Numbered from the stretch's first letter, positions 11,063 through 22,860 are shown. The stretch is DNA of 64,000 nt from Hetaerina americana (GCA_022747635.1 JAKTNV010000005.1:35192336-35256335); one strand, 5' to 3'. Program-made: numbers and translations. The notes: generated by a model from the sequence alone, not told the origin.

Positions 11063-11308
11063 TTACTTTTCCAGTTTTAGGCAGAATTCTTCCCTTAATA
11101 TTCGAATAACTTCCCCATTACTCATATATAACCCTAATTTACGATATATGCTACACTTACAACGAGTAAAAAACATTTCAACCAACCTCGGGACAAATTC
11201 CATCACAGAGACTATGTAATATTCAATTACATCGCTTGTGAGACTTGAACTCGCCGCTTCCCGATCAACCCAAGAGTATCCTATCGACCGAGTTAGGAAT
11301 GGCGACAT
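11063..11308 (-). repeat. tRNA-derived SINE-like unit (minus strand)
   Basis: Read on the minus strand from about 11308, the sequence starts like a tRNA. It has an A-box-like CTAACTCGGTCGATAGG, an anticodon-arm-like stretch, and a good B box (GAGTTCAAGTCTC at about 11239-11251). A tRNA-unrelated body follows towards lower coordinates. I could not fold a complete cloverleaf with intact acceptor pairing, so this is better called a SINE or tRNA pseudogene than a tRNA gene. Its downstream end is approximate. Confidence 0.45.
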
Positions 11309-11499
11309 TACTCGTTCTTTCTCCTCAACCGTATTCCAACAACTGCTCCCGATATCAGCAATCTATTAAAACTAATTGTCCCGACCCATTGCATTGTCTT
11401 TAGGTATCCAGCAAAGGCAAAGACTCCCCGATCACCCCAAGTCCTGCAACAGGGAGAGAGACTAAATAGATCTAAAAAGATCAAAGGCACCCTGCGAGA

Positions 11500-12120
11500 T
11501 GGCTGACTCCAGAACGGAAAACGGAATAATAGGGGGTAGGGGGTGGAAGGAGATAGGTGGTGGAGGAAGTGCGGAGGGAGATCTCTCCCGATTCGGGACC
11601 GGGCGGGTGAGGAGACGAGGAAGGAAAAAGGGAACAAAAAGAATTACGAGGCATTTTGGGTGGAAAACAGAATGTAGGAAATTCTTCCGCCGCCGCTCAC
11701 CGCCGAGATCGTCCCGGCTGGGTGTGCATAACGGCGGCGTTTAGGGCTGGAAAGGATTCTTGTAACAGAAACTGGCTATGTATTACAAGCGGAGAGGCAC
11801 CTGCCCTTCGGGACGAGGGCGTCAATCCTCGGTTGTGTGTGTGTGTGTGCGTGCGTTGGGAGGGCGGGGGGCAGGTGCGTCGTGGCCCCGGGAGAGGCGG
11901 GAGGGTAGAGGCGGTGGAATCGGCCTCGGAGGCGACTCTCTAACCGGCAGGGAGGTTTCCAGAGATGGGTGGACGGAAAGGTGAGGGAGGTCGGAATTCC
12001 TCCTCGGGATCCCGTGCGGAGAGGGGAAGGAGATGAAGAAACAAAAGCGGAGCGCCGTGCGGGAACGCCATGTGGAGGAGGGAGGAAAGGCGAAGTCTCC
12101 TCTGCTTCCCTTTAACCCTC
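11500..12120. other. GC/CpG-rich patch with G-rich + strand
   Basis: GC-rich sequence with many CpG steps, strongly purine-biased on the + strand (GGGGGTAGGGGGTGG near 11530, later AGGCGGGAGGG), plus a short (TG)n run at about 11836-11850. Overlapping open frames of 80-110 codons exist on both strands but are composition-driven. None shows a domain. Confidence 0.6.
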
Positions 12121-12129
12121 CCTCGACCT

Positions 12130-13376
12130 GTTCATAAAACCAATGGCTCCAATTAGGGAAGTTAAAATAAATATCCTTATTTTTCTCCCCTCCCTACCCT
12201 ACCCTGACTCCCTCAATAAGCCTTAGCTTTCCGTCTTTCGGAAGGAGGGTGGAAAAATACAATGGAAAAAACAATGGGGCGGAGAAGTCTTTCGGCTCAT
12301 TACTGTACCCTTTACAAAAGGGAATTCGATCCACACTATTCAAAGGGAGGTGATTATCCGCAAGAATTTCGCATCTCGCGTTCTAAAGGTATGCGCTGCG
12401 TCAGCTGGCTCCACCATCACTTACAGGCAGATACTCAGTAGTTCCAAGTTCTTTCCCATATTTCTGGCGCAAAATAATAAACACAATATGATCACGGGCC
12501 CTTTCAATGTTTCACTTCTCCTTGAGGCAAAACATCATACGTTATAGTCATTTGGCAGGTTATAATGACTCACATCGAAGTAATTGGGCGACAGAGGGGG
12601 TCAAAATGTTTTTAGACGGGTGTCATGAAGAGAGGTCAGCGCAACGGTGTCAAATTCAACTCCGACGAGAATTGCAACTTTATCCATTCGATTAGACGCC
12701 TAATTTGACAACATCACGTAAATTAGTGAATCTTTTCGGACAAAAGATTTGCAACTTTTAATGGCGTCATCGATCAAGGCACGTGAAGTGAGGATTCGCA
12801 ATCTGTTTAAGCCCCGAACAAAGGAGGCGATGTTTCTCGCTATTCAATTGTCAATGGAGGAGCGGGCATTCGGCGAGGGAACAAAAGAGTACGGAGCGTC
12901 CATTCCGATGGCTTTCCTCATTACTTTGGAAGACGCCGCCATGCCATTCCTCAACCTCACCAGATGTTCACCGGCCCATGGAGTGGACATTCCCAAATAC
13001 CGCAACCGGTCCATCGCCTACGCCTCCGCTTCGCCAGTCTCGGCATTTCCACACCTTTCCGCCCCGTATTTATTCATTTAAAAGGACCCTCACTCATGCC
13101 GAACTTCCAACACCCACCTCCCATTTACTTACGGAGAGGGAAAAGTGGAGTGGAAGTCGTAAAACTTTTTCTCTGCACAGTTGCCGATATTAAAAGCGAA
13201 GATGACGATGACTTGATATCCACTTCCACGTAATTTTCATCACTTCTCTATTCTATGATGAATTTCCTTAAACATTAAAGCAAGAGATAGCGTTTAAAGA
13301 CGGATTTTATGACTGAATTTAGAAACCTTTTTTTGCTGTCAAATAAAGAACGAATCCTGAGAAAAGAGAATACATG

Positions 13377-13378
<2 letters not shown>
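12130..13378. other. no gene seen; moderately mixed composition
   Basis: The 110-codon frame at 12749-13081 (start MQLLMASSIKAREV) has fairly protein-like composition. I recognise no family in it, and overlapping frames are open too. No structured repeat was seen before the (TA)n tract at 13379. Confidence 0.45.

Positions 13379-13429
<51 letters not shown>
13379..13429. repeat. (TA)n microsatellite, left of the palindrome
   Basis: About 50 bp of uninterrupted alternating AT. It lies 40 bp to the left of a very long perfect palindrome, with a second (TA)n tract bordering the other side. Confidence 0.95.
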
Positions 13430-13435
<6 letters not shown>

Positions 13436-13468
13436 CTTCGAAATGGAACGCTCATCGGCGACACACAA

Positions 13469-13657
13469 ATATATAAAAACACAGATGTAGATTTTTAGAA
13501 TATAGAGACACAAAGAAAGGACACTCACAATTTGTTATTTTACGTTTCGACAGCACGGCTGTCGTCTGAAGACGACAGCCGTGCTGTCGAAACGTAAAAT
13601 AACAAATTGTGAGTGTCCTTTCTTTGTGTCTCTATATTCTAAAAATCTACATCTGTG

Positions 13658-13668
<11 letters not shown>
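13469..13668. repeat. perfect 99-bp-arm palindrome (200 bp)
   Basis: Bases 13469-13567 are the exact reverse complement of 13570-13668, with only a 2-bp centre (GA, 13568-13569). I checked the arms base by base and found no mismatch. On the + strand the right arm carries CTGAAGA (13566-13572), a 6-bp stem GACAGC/GCTGTC with loop CGT, then GAAAC. This layout resembles the terminal motif of Penelope-like retroelements and the hammerhead-ribozyme core. It looks like two copies of one repeat tail joined head to head, each running outward towards (TA)n. An assembly or foldback-read artefact could also produce such a structure. Confidence 0.95.

Positions 13669-13737
<69 letters not shown>
13662..13737. 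repeat. (TA)n microsatellite, right of the palindrome
   Basis: About 76 bp of alternating TA, continuous with the outer end of the palindrome's right arm (TGTTTTTATAT). The microsatellite could therefore be part of the repeat's own tail. Confidence 0.95.
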
Positions 13738-13738
<1 letters not shown>

Positions 13739-13739
13739 C

Positions 13740-14990
13740 GCGTGGGTGAGTAAGAATTCCATTTCCATGAATATTTTCTGCACACTTGATTGAAGGAGAA
13801 TGGTTTCGTGACAGGATTTTACGTTAAAACTCAGACCTTTGCTCAAACGAGCAGCTATAAATATCCCGAGGATCTTGTTCCAATTCCTCCATTTCTTTCA
13901 CTCCGACGACATTGTTTAACCATTCTTCGGTTTGTTTTGATAATACCTATTCATAGATTTTTCAAATATTGGTTTTTGAATTTTAAAAATGTATAACCTG
14001 AATATTATTATTTAAATCTAGACAATTGTAGGATTTTGAAATATAAAAGTGAGCGCCTTTCGGGAAAAAAGGTCACTGTGAGATAATATGTGGAGAGTAT
14101 AAAAAATGCCTTTATATCTGCCTTGTCTAAGGCAGATATAATGGCAGTGTATAAAAGCATACTCCCTCACATTGTACTTGGATATGCCTATAAAATCATA
14201 CGTTTCGGCTATAGTTTATGGATATGGAGCACTGGGAGGGATGTTGGAGGTATAAATGGGAGAGATGGGATGAAATATGAGTGTTCCATGAGAGACTGTC
14301 AAGGAAACGGTAGATATTAGAGAAGTAATATAGAAGTGCGATGCGCTGTTTCATTCATGTGGAAGGAATAGATGATAGTTGTATTACGTAAACCAATACA
14401 TGAAAAAGGATAAATAGTTTGAAAGACAATTTATATAAATTTTCACCTACTGAGAAATTTCATGGGTGAATATGGTCTATTAGACTCTTAAGGCTTATAA
14501 TATTAGAAAGACAGACACATAATATTCGTGAAAAAATTGCACTTTTTTGAATTAAAGTTGTTCCTTCTGGCCATAAAATTATTGATGTGTGAAATCTTGT
14601 TTACTATACTACTGTTGAAAAACGTAGATATCAATAAATTAATTCAATAATTACGGCAGGCAAAAGGAGTTCGCAGTGAACGGGCGAAAGGAAAAAAAAA
14701 ACAATTAGCAACGGGACGTGTCAGTTTCTTGAAATAATTTGAAAACGACCTTTTTTGACTTTATAGAGTACTCCGAAGGGATACGGAATAATGGGTAAGT
14801 ATGCAAGACTGTTATAAAGTATAATTTACGTTACTTCCCTGTTACTAGTGCTGTTACGATGCGAATGTACAGTAGTGTGGCATGTCAAACGTGACTGACC
14901 ATTGGGAGGAATCTAGTACTGCTTTTCAAACGGAGTTTTTCAACGCCACGTACGCATTACATTTAATGCGCACATCACGAAACTCCACTC
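13740..14990. other. AT-rich DNA with a small hairpin, no gene seen
   Basis: At 14113-14140 there is a 12-bp perfect inverted repeat (TATATCTGCCTT/AAGGCAGATATA) around a 4-base loop. Otherwise I see nothing recognisable. Confidence 0.5.
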
Positions 14991-14999
14991 AGCATAAGG

Positions 15000-15330
15000 G
15001 CACGCTCTTGTGGTCCGACCCCAATTAATACGCAAAGGAGAGCAATTCACACGCCGACCACGGTTCATACACAACCCCCCCACCCCAAACCCGTATCTTT
15101 AGGGGCGCATCTCCAATCCGAATAGGCTTCCGTCACGGGCCGTATAGTTTGGGTCCCCATTCTCCTCGGTACGCACCATTCCGCCCAGTCTCGTTCCCTC
15201 CGGTTAATCCTCCATCCCAGGTTTCACCCTCCACCTCCCCACCCGTCCTATCTCTCGCCCTGTGATTGACCGCGCAGTCTAACACAGTCTGCCGCCCTGG
15301 AATCGACAATTTTCTTTCCTCCGAAACTGG
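15000..15330. other. GC-rich, pyrimidine-rich patch
   Basis: C-rich + strand sequence (CACCCCAAACCCG, CCTCCACCTCCCC) with scattered CpG. No coding or RNA signature. Confidence 0.5.
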
Positions 15331-15339
15331 TGATTCACC

Positions 15340-17020
15340 GGTGTTCCATCACCTACACAACCCTGCAGTCGTTTGACAAGAAAATGCAGCAGGCGAGCCT
15401 CTTGAGAAACGCATTCCGCTTCGTACTTGACGCAAGGGTGCCGGGGCGAGCGAGGTTTTTCTCTTGAAGCGAGAGGGAGATGCTTTCTCTTCCTAGGTGG
15501 ATCGTAAGAAGTAATGAAATACGGAAGGTATGAAACGGGTAGACCATTCCATTAACGGCTATCCTATAGCGGATGCTATTAAAAACCAGATCAAATCAAT
15601 CACAGTATGTGGAGCAAAATATTAAACACGTCCCATATTGTGGTTTAGGAATTAAAAAACTAATAACATATTATGAAAAACGCGGAAAAAATAAATAAGT
15701 GTTCGATATAACTTTTTATGATGTCAACTGGTCATCAGATGAATTGACTTAAACTGACTGTTAAATAAATGACATTTTGCCAGTTTTCGTGAAAAATAAT
15801 AGTGTAAATATTAAATTATCATTCAATATACTCTTTAAATGAATGAATAATTATCCCATTGAAATTTTGATGTTATGACGGCTGATATTACTGCATAATT
15901 TAAGGAATTTCCCTGGTATTTCCGAAAAAGATAGAGGTCAGCTTGACCAATATAAATTGACTGAACTAACAAGATTCTATTTTTATATTTTGCAGGTATC
16001 TCCGGAAACAAGACACTGAGAGATACTCCTGCAAACAAAAAGCTTAAATACCCAGGATGGTGAGATTTAATTGACATGTGTTTGTGAAGATTAGTCGACA
16101 TAAGAATTCCGTATGTACAGTTGCTGCCTACAGGGTTTTTTTATACTACAAGGATTTAAGGTTAAGGATATGGAGGGTACTACCATTAGTCTCAATACTT
16201 CTATTCATTCCGTCCAAAGCAAAAATATTGGATCGGTAACAATTACTTCAAAATAATTATGTAATATTTTTTATCCGAAATACATTTTTGCTTCAGGGTT
16301 AGAGGGAGTAAATATGCTTGCATAAATTTCGTAGTATAAAAAGAATCTTTTTTGCCTATGAATGGAAGATAATTAGTGATAATTTACTTGAAAAACAATG
16401 TAACTTTGGTTAAATCATAATTAATTTCAAATTATGCCTATTTCACTTATAAATAATTATAAGAAAATAATTACGCACATTTTTATTGTATCCACTAAAA
16501 GCGCATTCTTAATACACTGTGGCCGAAATTTTTCAGTGCCGCAACAATTCTCAATAAAGCATTGTCTGCGATAAGAGCATCTTTTGGCAAAACGAACACA
16601 TCATATTCTGCGCATGGTTGACATTTACTGTGGTGGGTATTAAAGGAACCTTCCTATAGAAACCAGAATTTAGGAATAAATTGAGAGATTATGAAGCGGA
16701 GAGATAAATTTTAATTTTATCGCTCCTTCACATTATCCAACTCCAAAATTTCTCCGAAAGGAAATAAAGTGCCACATGCTCTCTCCGGCTTCTCGGTTTT
16801 TATTTCCCAGCTTAGCTTTGTGACAGCCGTCGGCATAATTACCCCTTGAAAACCTGCTCGTTACCCACAGTAAAGATTCCACTCGCTGTGAAAACAACAC
16901 TTTATCGGTTTAATTGATCGCCCAAAAATATATGAGCTTAGAGAGCTTTTTTTCCATTTCCTTCCGCCTCGCATTGCTACATTTGTAATTAGCTCCGGAC
17001 TCTTGAGGGGAAAAAACTGG
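15340..17020. other. AT-rich DNA, no gene seen
   Basis: Short open frames only (88 codons at most, 15835-16101 minus), without recognisable family. Confidence 0.55.
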
Positions 17021-17029
17021 TTCGGGGCA

Positions 17030-17225
17030 ATCGTCATCTGCCGCTCACGGATCCCTTTCCCCCGACGGCTAGCGAATGGTTTGCTCGCGGGGCGTGCGGC
17101 GGGGATCTACGTACCCTATCCCCCACGCTCCCGAGACTCGGGGTCGGTCCCCTCTCTGCGAGACTCACGCCATTCAGGAACCTCATTTCCCACCCTCCCC
17201 CCCCCCCCTGCAACCTACCAAACCG
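17030..17225. other. small GC-rich patch with poly-C run
   Basis: CpG-containing stretch ending in a C run near 17198-17207. Frames on the + strand here (17003-17348) are composition-driven. Confidence 0.45.
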
Positions 17226-17229
17226 ACCA

Positions 17230-20200
17230 TTTTCATACGCAAGGTTTTCGAAAAATTTTCCTTGAGTGGATTCGCCTTATCTGATCGCTACGGTTTCTCG
17301 TCCACGTACTCAAGGTGGAGGGAATGTCAGAAAAAACATGAGTGGTGAATAAATTTTGACCGTGGCACTCAGCGCATGATATGAATGCTAAGGTGTTCCA
17401 TTTAACCTCCCAAAAATTTGGAAACTTTTACCTCGGTAAGATTTTCGAGGATATAAAAGGCCGCTCCTTAACAATCGTGAAGAGTAAAACGTTATCGAGT
17501 TATTTCTTTGCGTTTTCAGTTTATTTTTTCGGGAACAGTTAAACTATGCTGTTTCAGATAATGGGCAGATAAATTTATAAAGTTTTAGCCTGCTTCCCCA
17601 ACTGTCAGCCATATATCCTAAAATTTGCACATAATAACGGATACATCAAGTATGTATTTTAATTGTAAATCGTGCAAAATAGTTAGCATGCACTCAACAA
17701 TGACCACCTTGGTATGATTTGAGTATTCTAATCATTCCATTTAACATTACTTAAACCTCCTCAAATAACTAGATATTATAAGGATTAATTAAATCTTCAA
17801 TAACGTACAAGCATATATTCCCTCATTATTGACCCAACTTTCATTACTTCCCTTATTAATGGCACACAAGCAATGATTAAATGATCGGTGATGTTAAGAA
17901 TTGAATTTGACACCTTCCATTGAAGATAGTAGTTGGAAGCTAGGTATTTAAAAGTCTACATTTTATTGAATAGATAACCGTGTTATAAGTTTCTATATGA
18001 ATAAATACTATGAGTATTCACTAAAATATGTGGTAAGGTCAAGTATTCACCATGTTGCGTTCATTATTGCTCAATTAAAAACGTTTTCATCCAAAAACCC
18101 AAAACGATATTATTCTGGAGATAATTGGTATTTTTTAAGCTTACATGAAGAAGTAATGTACTAGTGACATAACATAAAGCGATAATATGCCCAATGATAT
18201 CATAGTGTCAGTGTATATCGGTCGGTAGACCAAATTAATGGGTTTTGAGTAATTGTTTACATTCTTGCTACGAGTAGTAAGAAGTTATGGTGTGCCAAAC
18301 AGGAATGGCAGAGGCATGGATTAAATAAAAATGATTAAAACAAATAGAAGTATTGTAAACAAGGGGTTTGACAATTTTTAATAGCGTTTACAATCAATAT
18401 TGATGAACAAGAGACGTTATTATAGGGCACTGCTAATGTGGCTTTCCCTTTGCGTGGAACTATCAAATGAAATAAATGGTTCAAATAACATAGCAGTAAT
18501 AATTTACATGGCACAAAATTCATAATCCCCGCATTAGCAAGTACAAAACAGATCGGCCCACGTAAATAGAAAAGCGAGCGTGGTGAGTAAAAGCAAATAT
18601 GTCGTTACACATGAAGCGGCGAGTGGAGTGGAAATTACTCAGGTCTGACATAAGCAGGGGTTTTGAAGCGAGGTGAGAGGGAGTTGGCCGAACGAGATTA
18701 GGGAGAGGAAGAGAGAGAGAGAGGTGTTTTTGCTCACTACGTGGCAATGATCTCAAGCGATGATACGCGGTTGCTTTGAAAGACGGGCGTCGAGAAGCTT
18801 CAGGAAATATAGAGCGAGCGGAGGAGATGGCACCGATTAGCGAGACAAGGTAGGCAGGGAGGAACGTGAGTAAAAATTCTATAGGCACTCCGCAAATATT
18901 TCATTACCGTAAGAAATTGCTTCGCTGTCTCAGGCGTAACTCGATAGAAATATTTCATACTTTGAACATTTGGTCAAAGAAGCAATGCTGCAATTTCTGT
19001 TGTTGGTTATATTCTCCGCGAGCATGGTTTGTTTCGGTGCAAAATTATTTTCATGCATTGTCACAAAATGATATCCCGCTGCAATCAATGATCGTGAAGA
19101 ATAAAAGTCAAATGTGGAACTCGCAATGTTTTTCTTTCACCAAACTTTCTAGCTGAATGTTAATGAATGACCATTCCTGGGGATTCTAGGTGTCTTTCAA
19201 TCTTCTATATACCTTAAGTAGAGGAACAAAGATATTTCATAGCTGCACATGCCTTAGAAATTCTGAATAATAATATCGTCGTATCGCATTTTTATGAGCA
19301 GGGGTTTTTAATTTTACTTCAAATATGAAGGGATTCACATGATTTAGGGGGTCGGTATGGGAGTGTAAGGGGGAAATTTCTTCGAAGAGGTATTTGGTAA
19401 CAATGGAGTACTGAGAATCTCCCCAATGGCAAAATAGCAATCAGGGGCGTCCCATGGAATGTGGGGTCCATGTTAAACGGAACTTTCACCACTGTATGAA
19501 AGGAGGCAAAATGTCAGCATGGTGGCAAAAATATTGCGGAAAATGAGTCCTTGAGAGCGGATCGCCTCCCGTTTGGACATCTCCTTACAAATTAAAATCT
19601 CCGCGGAAATCTAGCGAAGGCTTACTAAGCGTGTTGCACTGGATAAAAGAGGGGTCGAGTGGAAATGAGAATGGAGAGGGATGTCGTCAGAACGATGTGG
19701 TAGAGAAATTTCTGATTCAGTAGGTTTTAGATGCCTTATTACTCATAAAATTTCAAATTTGACCACATTAGTCCACTCGATTTCTCTTTTGAGTCATTTC
19801 CTAAACTTTTGTGATACTTGACAAACTTCATTCATCTAACTGGCTATCGATACACAATCTATGCTTCATTCTTATATTAGTACCCTGAATTGAAAACCAC
19901 CTTCACTATACACAATTTTTTTAAATATAGCTATTATCGTGTTTTGCACTTCCTATCCCTTGATAATACGAATATTCAGTTTGTTATAAGTACGATCAAT
20001 CCAAAGTATGACTCAATTAATAATTATAATTTATCATTAATCGTTTTTTAAATAAAATATTACAGGGAGAAACAATCGTTTTTGTGGTGTCATAGATTTT
20101 AGTGAGCTAGGAAAATCGGGAGATAATGTAACTGGTGACTTTGAATAATAAAAGGACAGATTAGTTGGGAAATTAACACAATCGAGGATTTAAAAACGTG

Positions 20201-20425
20201 GATAAATTAAACATCATTGATCTTACCATTAGAAATGGTAGTCAAAGTGTTCTAATAAATTTGAGAAAGGGAAGACCTTGGCAGATTAGCCTAATAAATA
20301 ACGTAGACCGTGTGTGCCATTGTTGATAGAGCAGAAGTCCACATAAGGACTGTATGTTTACTTACACATGTTTTTAAGACCTCCAAAGCTTCTTTGCTTC
20401 GTGAAGCGGTCGAGGTCACGTTGCA
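17230..20425. other. AT-rich DNA, no gene seen
   Basis: About 3.2 kb without recognised genes. The 122-codon minus-strand frame at 18520-18888 lies in a purine-rich stretch with a short GAGAGAGAG run near 18712-18722 and is not recognisable. Confidence 0.55.
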
Positions 20426-20427
20426 TA

Positions 20428-20428
<1 letters not shown>

Positions 20429-20499
<71 letters not shown>
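20429..20499. repeat. (TA)n microsatellite
   Basis: About 70 bp of alternating TA. It is the first of three such tracts within 640 bp. Confidence 0.95.
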
Positions 20500-20502
<3 letters not shown>

Positions 20503-20531
20503 GCTAATATGCGGTCAGTTCTGTCCCTCTC

Positions 20532-20620
20532 TTCCTTGATAAAGGTGGCAACAACAACCGAAAATTCGAAAAATAGTGAGTCTCTTTTTTGTGTGTTTCT
20601 GTGTTTTTGTCTGTGTCCAC
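20532..20620 (+). repeat. Penelope-like tail motif, diverged relative of the palindrome arm
   Basis: The order CTTGATAAAGG, a spacer, CCGAAA, then a GTGAGTCTC block and TTTGTGTGTTTCTG parallels the palindrome arm at 13570-13640 (TGAAGACGACAG, a spacer, TCGAAAC, then TGTGAGTGTCC and CTTTGTGTCTC). The shared skeleton suggests two divergent members of one repeat class. The TGATNAAGG...CCGAAA arrangement is familiar from the ends of Penelope-like elements. No reverse transcriptase coding region is attached. Confidence 0.4.
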
Positions 20621-20673
20621 TAGTGCTAAGTATTATACATTATTATTCACGTCCGTGAGACTTTCAAAAAGTG

Positions 20674-20674
<1 letters not shown>

Positions 20675-20729
<55 letters not shown>
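20675..20729. repeat. (TA)n microsatellite
   Basis: About 55 bp of alternating TA, then TGTGTG and further imperfect TA. It leads directly into the left arm of an inverted repeat. Confidence 0.95.
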
Positions 20730-20735
<6 letters not shown>

Positions 20736-20764
20736 ATATATATATTTATATAGATAAAGATAAA

Positions 20765-20959
20765 GATATAAGGAAAAGGGATAGGAACACACATAAAGGA
20801 CGAACACAGGATAAGAGCCTCCGCCCGGCATGTGGAAAGATCCGGAGTTCAAATCCCGGTCTAGGAAATATTTTTACATTAGTGATCTGCTTGATTCCGC
20901 CTTCCCCACCTCTCGTGTGTTCGTCCTTTATGTGTGTTCCTATCCCTTTTCCTTATATC
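20765..20959. repeat. 44-bp perfect inverted repeat around a tRNA-like unit
   Basis: Bases 20765-20808 (GATATAAGGAAAAGGGATAG...) are exactly complementary to 20916-20959, with 107 bp between. Similarity resumes outside the arms after a small indel (TTATATAG on both), so the original arms may have been about 60 bp. The structure resembles a foldback element and is bordered on both sides by (TA)n tracts. Confidence 0.93.
20812..20872 (+). repeat. tRNA-derived SINE-like unit inside the inverted repeat
   Basis: AAGAGCCTCCGCCCGGCATG, followed by GATCCGGAGTTCAAATCCCGG, has the layout of the anticodon-to-T-arm part of a tRNA, with a near-consensus B box (GTTCAAATCCC at 20847-20857). The D-arm and acceptor stem are not convincing, so this is a truncated tRNA-like head and not a tRNA gene. 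It occupies most of the loop of the 44-bp inverted repeat. Confidence 0.5.
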
Positions 20960-21012
20960 TGTTTCTATATAAATGAGTATTTATTCGCCGTTTGGCGGGA
21001 TTTCGTGTTTGA

Positions 21013-21015
<3 letters not shown>

Positions 21016-21070
<55 letters not shown>
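21016..21070. repeat. (TA)n microsatellite
   Basis: About 55 bp of alternating TA closing the right side of the composite block. Confidence 0.95.
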
Positions 21071-21072
<2 letters not shown>

Positions 21073-21074
21073 CA

Positions 21075-22600
21075 TATCCAATAATGTTTCGACCTTCACT
21101 TCAGTAAGAACGTGCAAAAGCGAGAGCAATCAAAATTCAAGAAAAGTAGCCCATTTAAAAAACAAATTGGCCTTTTTGAACACTCTAAAAACGGAGGTAA
21201 AGATAAAATATATACTCGGCCAATGAAGCATTTAAAATTCCAAGGAAATCTTCGGCAAGCTGCTCCACAAAACAATCCATCTCTTACTCAAAATGAAATA
21301 AATCCTCTCAATGGACGACAGCCTTGATGCAAGGGAGCTTGCTAGTTTTGATGACCCTAAACGGGTTAATTAAAAAGGTGTTTTTAGCTGAAATTGCAAA
21401 GCTTCATGATACTGCAATGAACCGCATCCTTCTCTCATCCTTTCTCATGGAAGAAAGTGGTTCAGCGAGTAGATTTTTTGAGATACAAAATGGCTGATAC
21501 CCTAACTTAAGCAATTTAAAAACGATATCAATTATACATTTCGTGCTTACGCCTCGTGAGTTCCCTGTATCATGTACCATCTGGCAACGCGACCTTGACC
21601 AAACAAACTCTACACTTAATTCGGGAAGCTTTTTTTTACAGCATCTATAGCATATGCTATGGGATTAATGTCCGTGGTGGGACAAAGGTGCCCACGCTAC
21701 TTCTATTCCTCAATGAGCCTAAGGAATGTTTTCACATCTGTGGGGCACCGTTTAACTGATTGTGTAAAATCATACTTACGGGATATTTATCCCACCCATC
21801 ATGGCTGGTAAAATAGCATAGGTAATGAATACTGGAAAATACAAGAATGACTTATAACTTTGTTTTTCGTGCTAGGGCAACTACTCTCCGCTGCCTTCGA
21901 CTTAAGTATTTATTAAAGGATGATGCCGAGAATAATAATATAAGGAAATGTCAAGAAGTGATTCACGTGGCAGTTTACGGCCACTATACAAGTCCAAACT
22001 TTGAACCCGTTATCCACGGACAAGTATATTGCCACCATGCCATTTTTAGCCGTTTCAACTGCCATGAAGAAGACTTTTTGGAATGAATAAACAACGTTAA
22101 ATAATATTTGAGAGCATAATGATAATTTTTTCTGAGGGACAACAGGTATATGAAAAATATAAGTATTTATTTTGATTGCAAATACATTCTCCATAAATTT
22201 AAGATTTCTAAATTACAATTATTTAGCTTAGAATCAAAGCGCGATAAAGTCAAATGGTGCGTGAGTCAATTACATTGCTACGTTAGAGACATACGAATGG
22301 ACCTATTAAGCTCTTAAAAAATTAAACCTGATAAATATTCTAGCCGTAAAGCTTTATCAGATCGCTTTTTCTCACCCCGGGATTGACAACGGCGTCACGA
22401 TGAAATATAACCGTGGACCTTTCCCTAGGGAGGACGGTAATGTATTCATATTGCGATTCAAGGCGTTAAGTATACAGTGAGTGAACTCGTGGAACCGTTT
22501 CCCTGTGTAATGAGAGGCAATCCGGAAGTGGAAATGAATTTTTACGGAGGAGGCTCATGGGAAAGGGGGTATTCCTGAAAAACCTCTCGCGTGATTGAGA
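21075..22600. other. AT-rich DNA, no gene seen
   Basis: Short open frames only. The frame at 21112-21327 starts next to the microsatellite and is lysine- and asparagine-rich without recognisable family. Confidence 0.5.
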
Positions 22601-22619
22601 TTTCCGGTCATTGAAGCAG

Positions 22620-22860
22620 CAGAAGCGACCGACCTCTATCCCGCCCTGCATACAACACCTCGTGCACGTTTTTACGCCCACCCTACCAACGCAGCACCCC
22701 GTCCCTCGCCCGCCCACACCCCTTCCCCGGTGCCCCACCCCCCTCGGCCCAAACTTCTTCTCCTCCCGCCCATCCCCTCGTCAAACATCCGAGAGGAAAC
22801 CGTGAGGAATTATTCCGGTCCGCCAATTAAAAGGAGCTTCTCGGTTGGGGCGCTAATTTC
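22620..22860. other. GC-rich, C-rich + strand patch
   Basis: CpG-containing, pyrimidine-biased sequence (CCCTCGCCCGCCCACACC and similar). Open frames on both strands are proline- or glycine-rich by composition. Confidence 0.5.

Noticed and set aside
13581..13793. open frames with Ile-Tyr repeats across (TA)n tracts (also 2165-2488, 20310-20507, 20732-21226)
   Set aside because: They are translations of dinucleotide repeats, not proteins.
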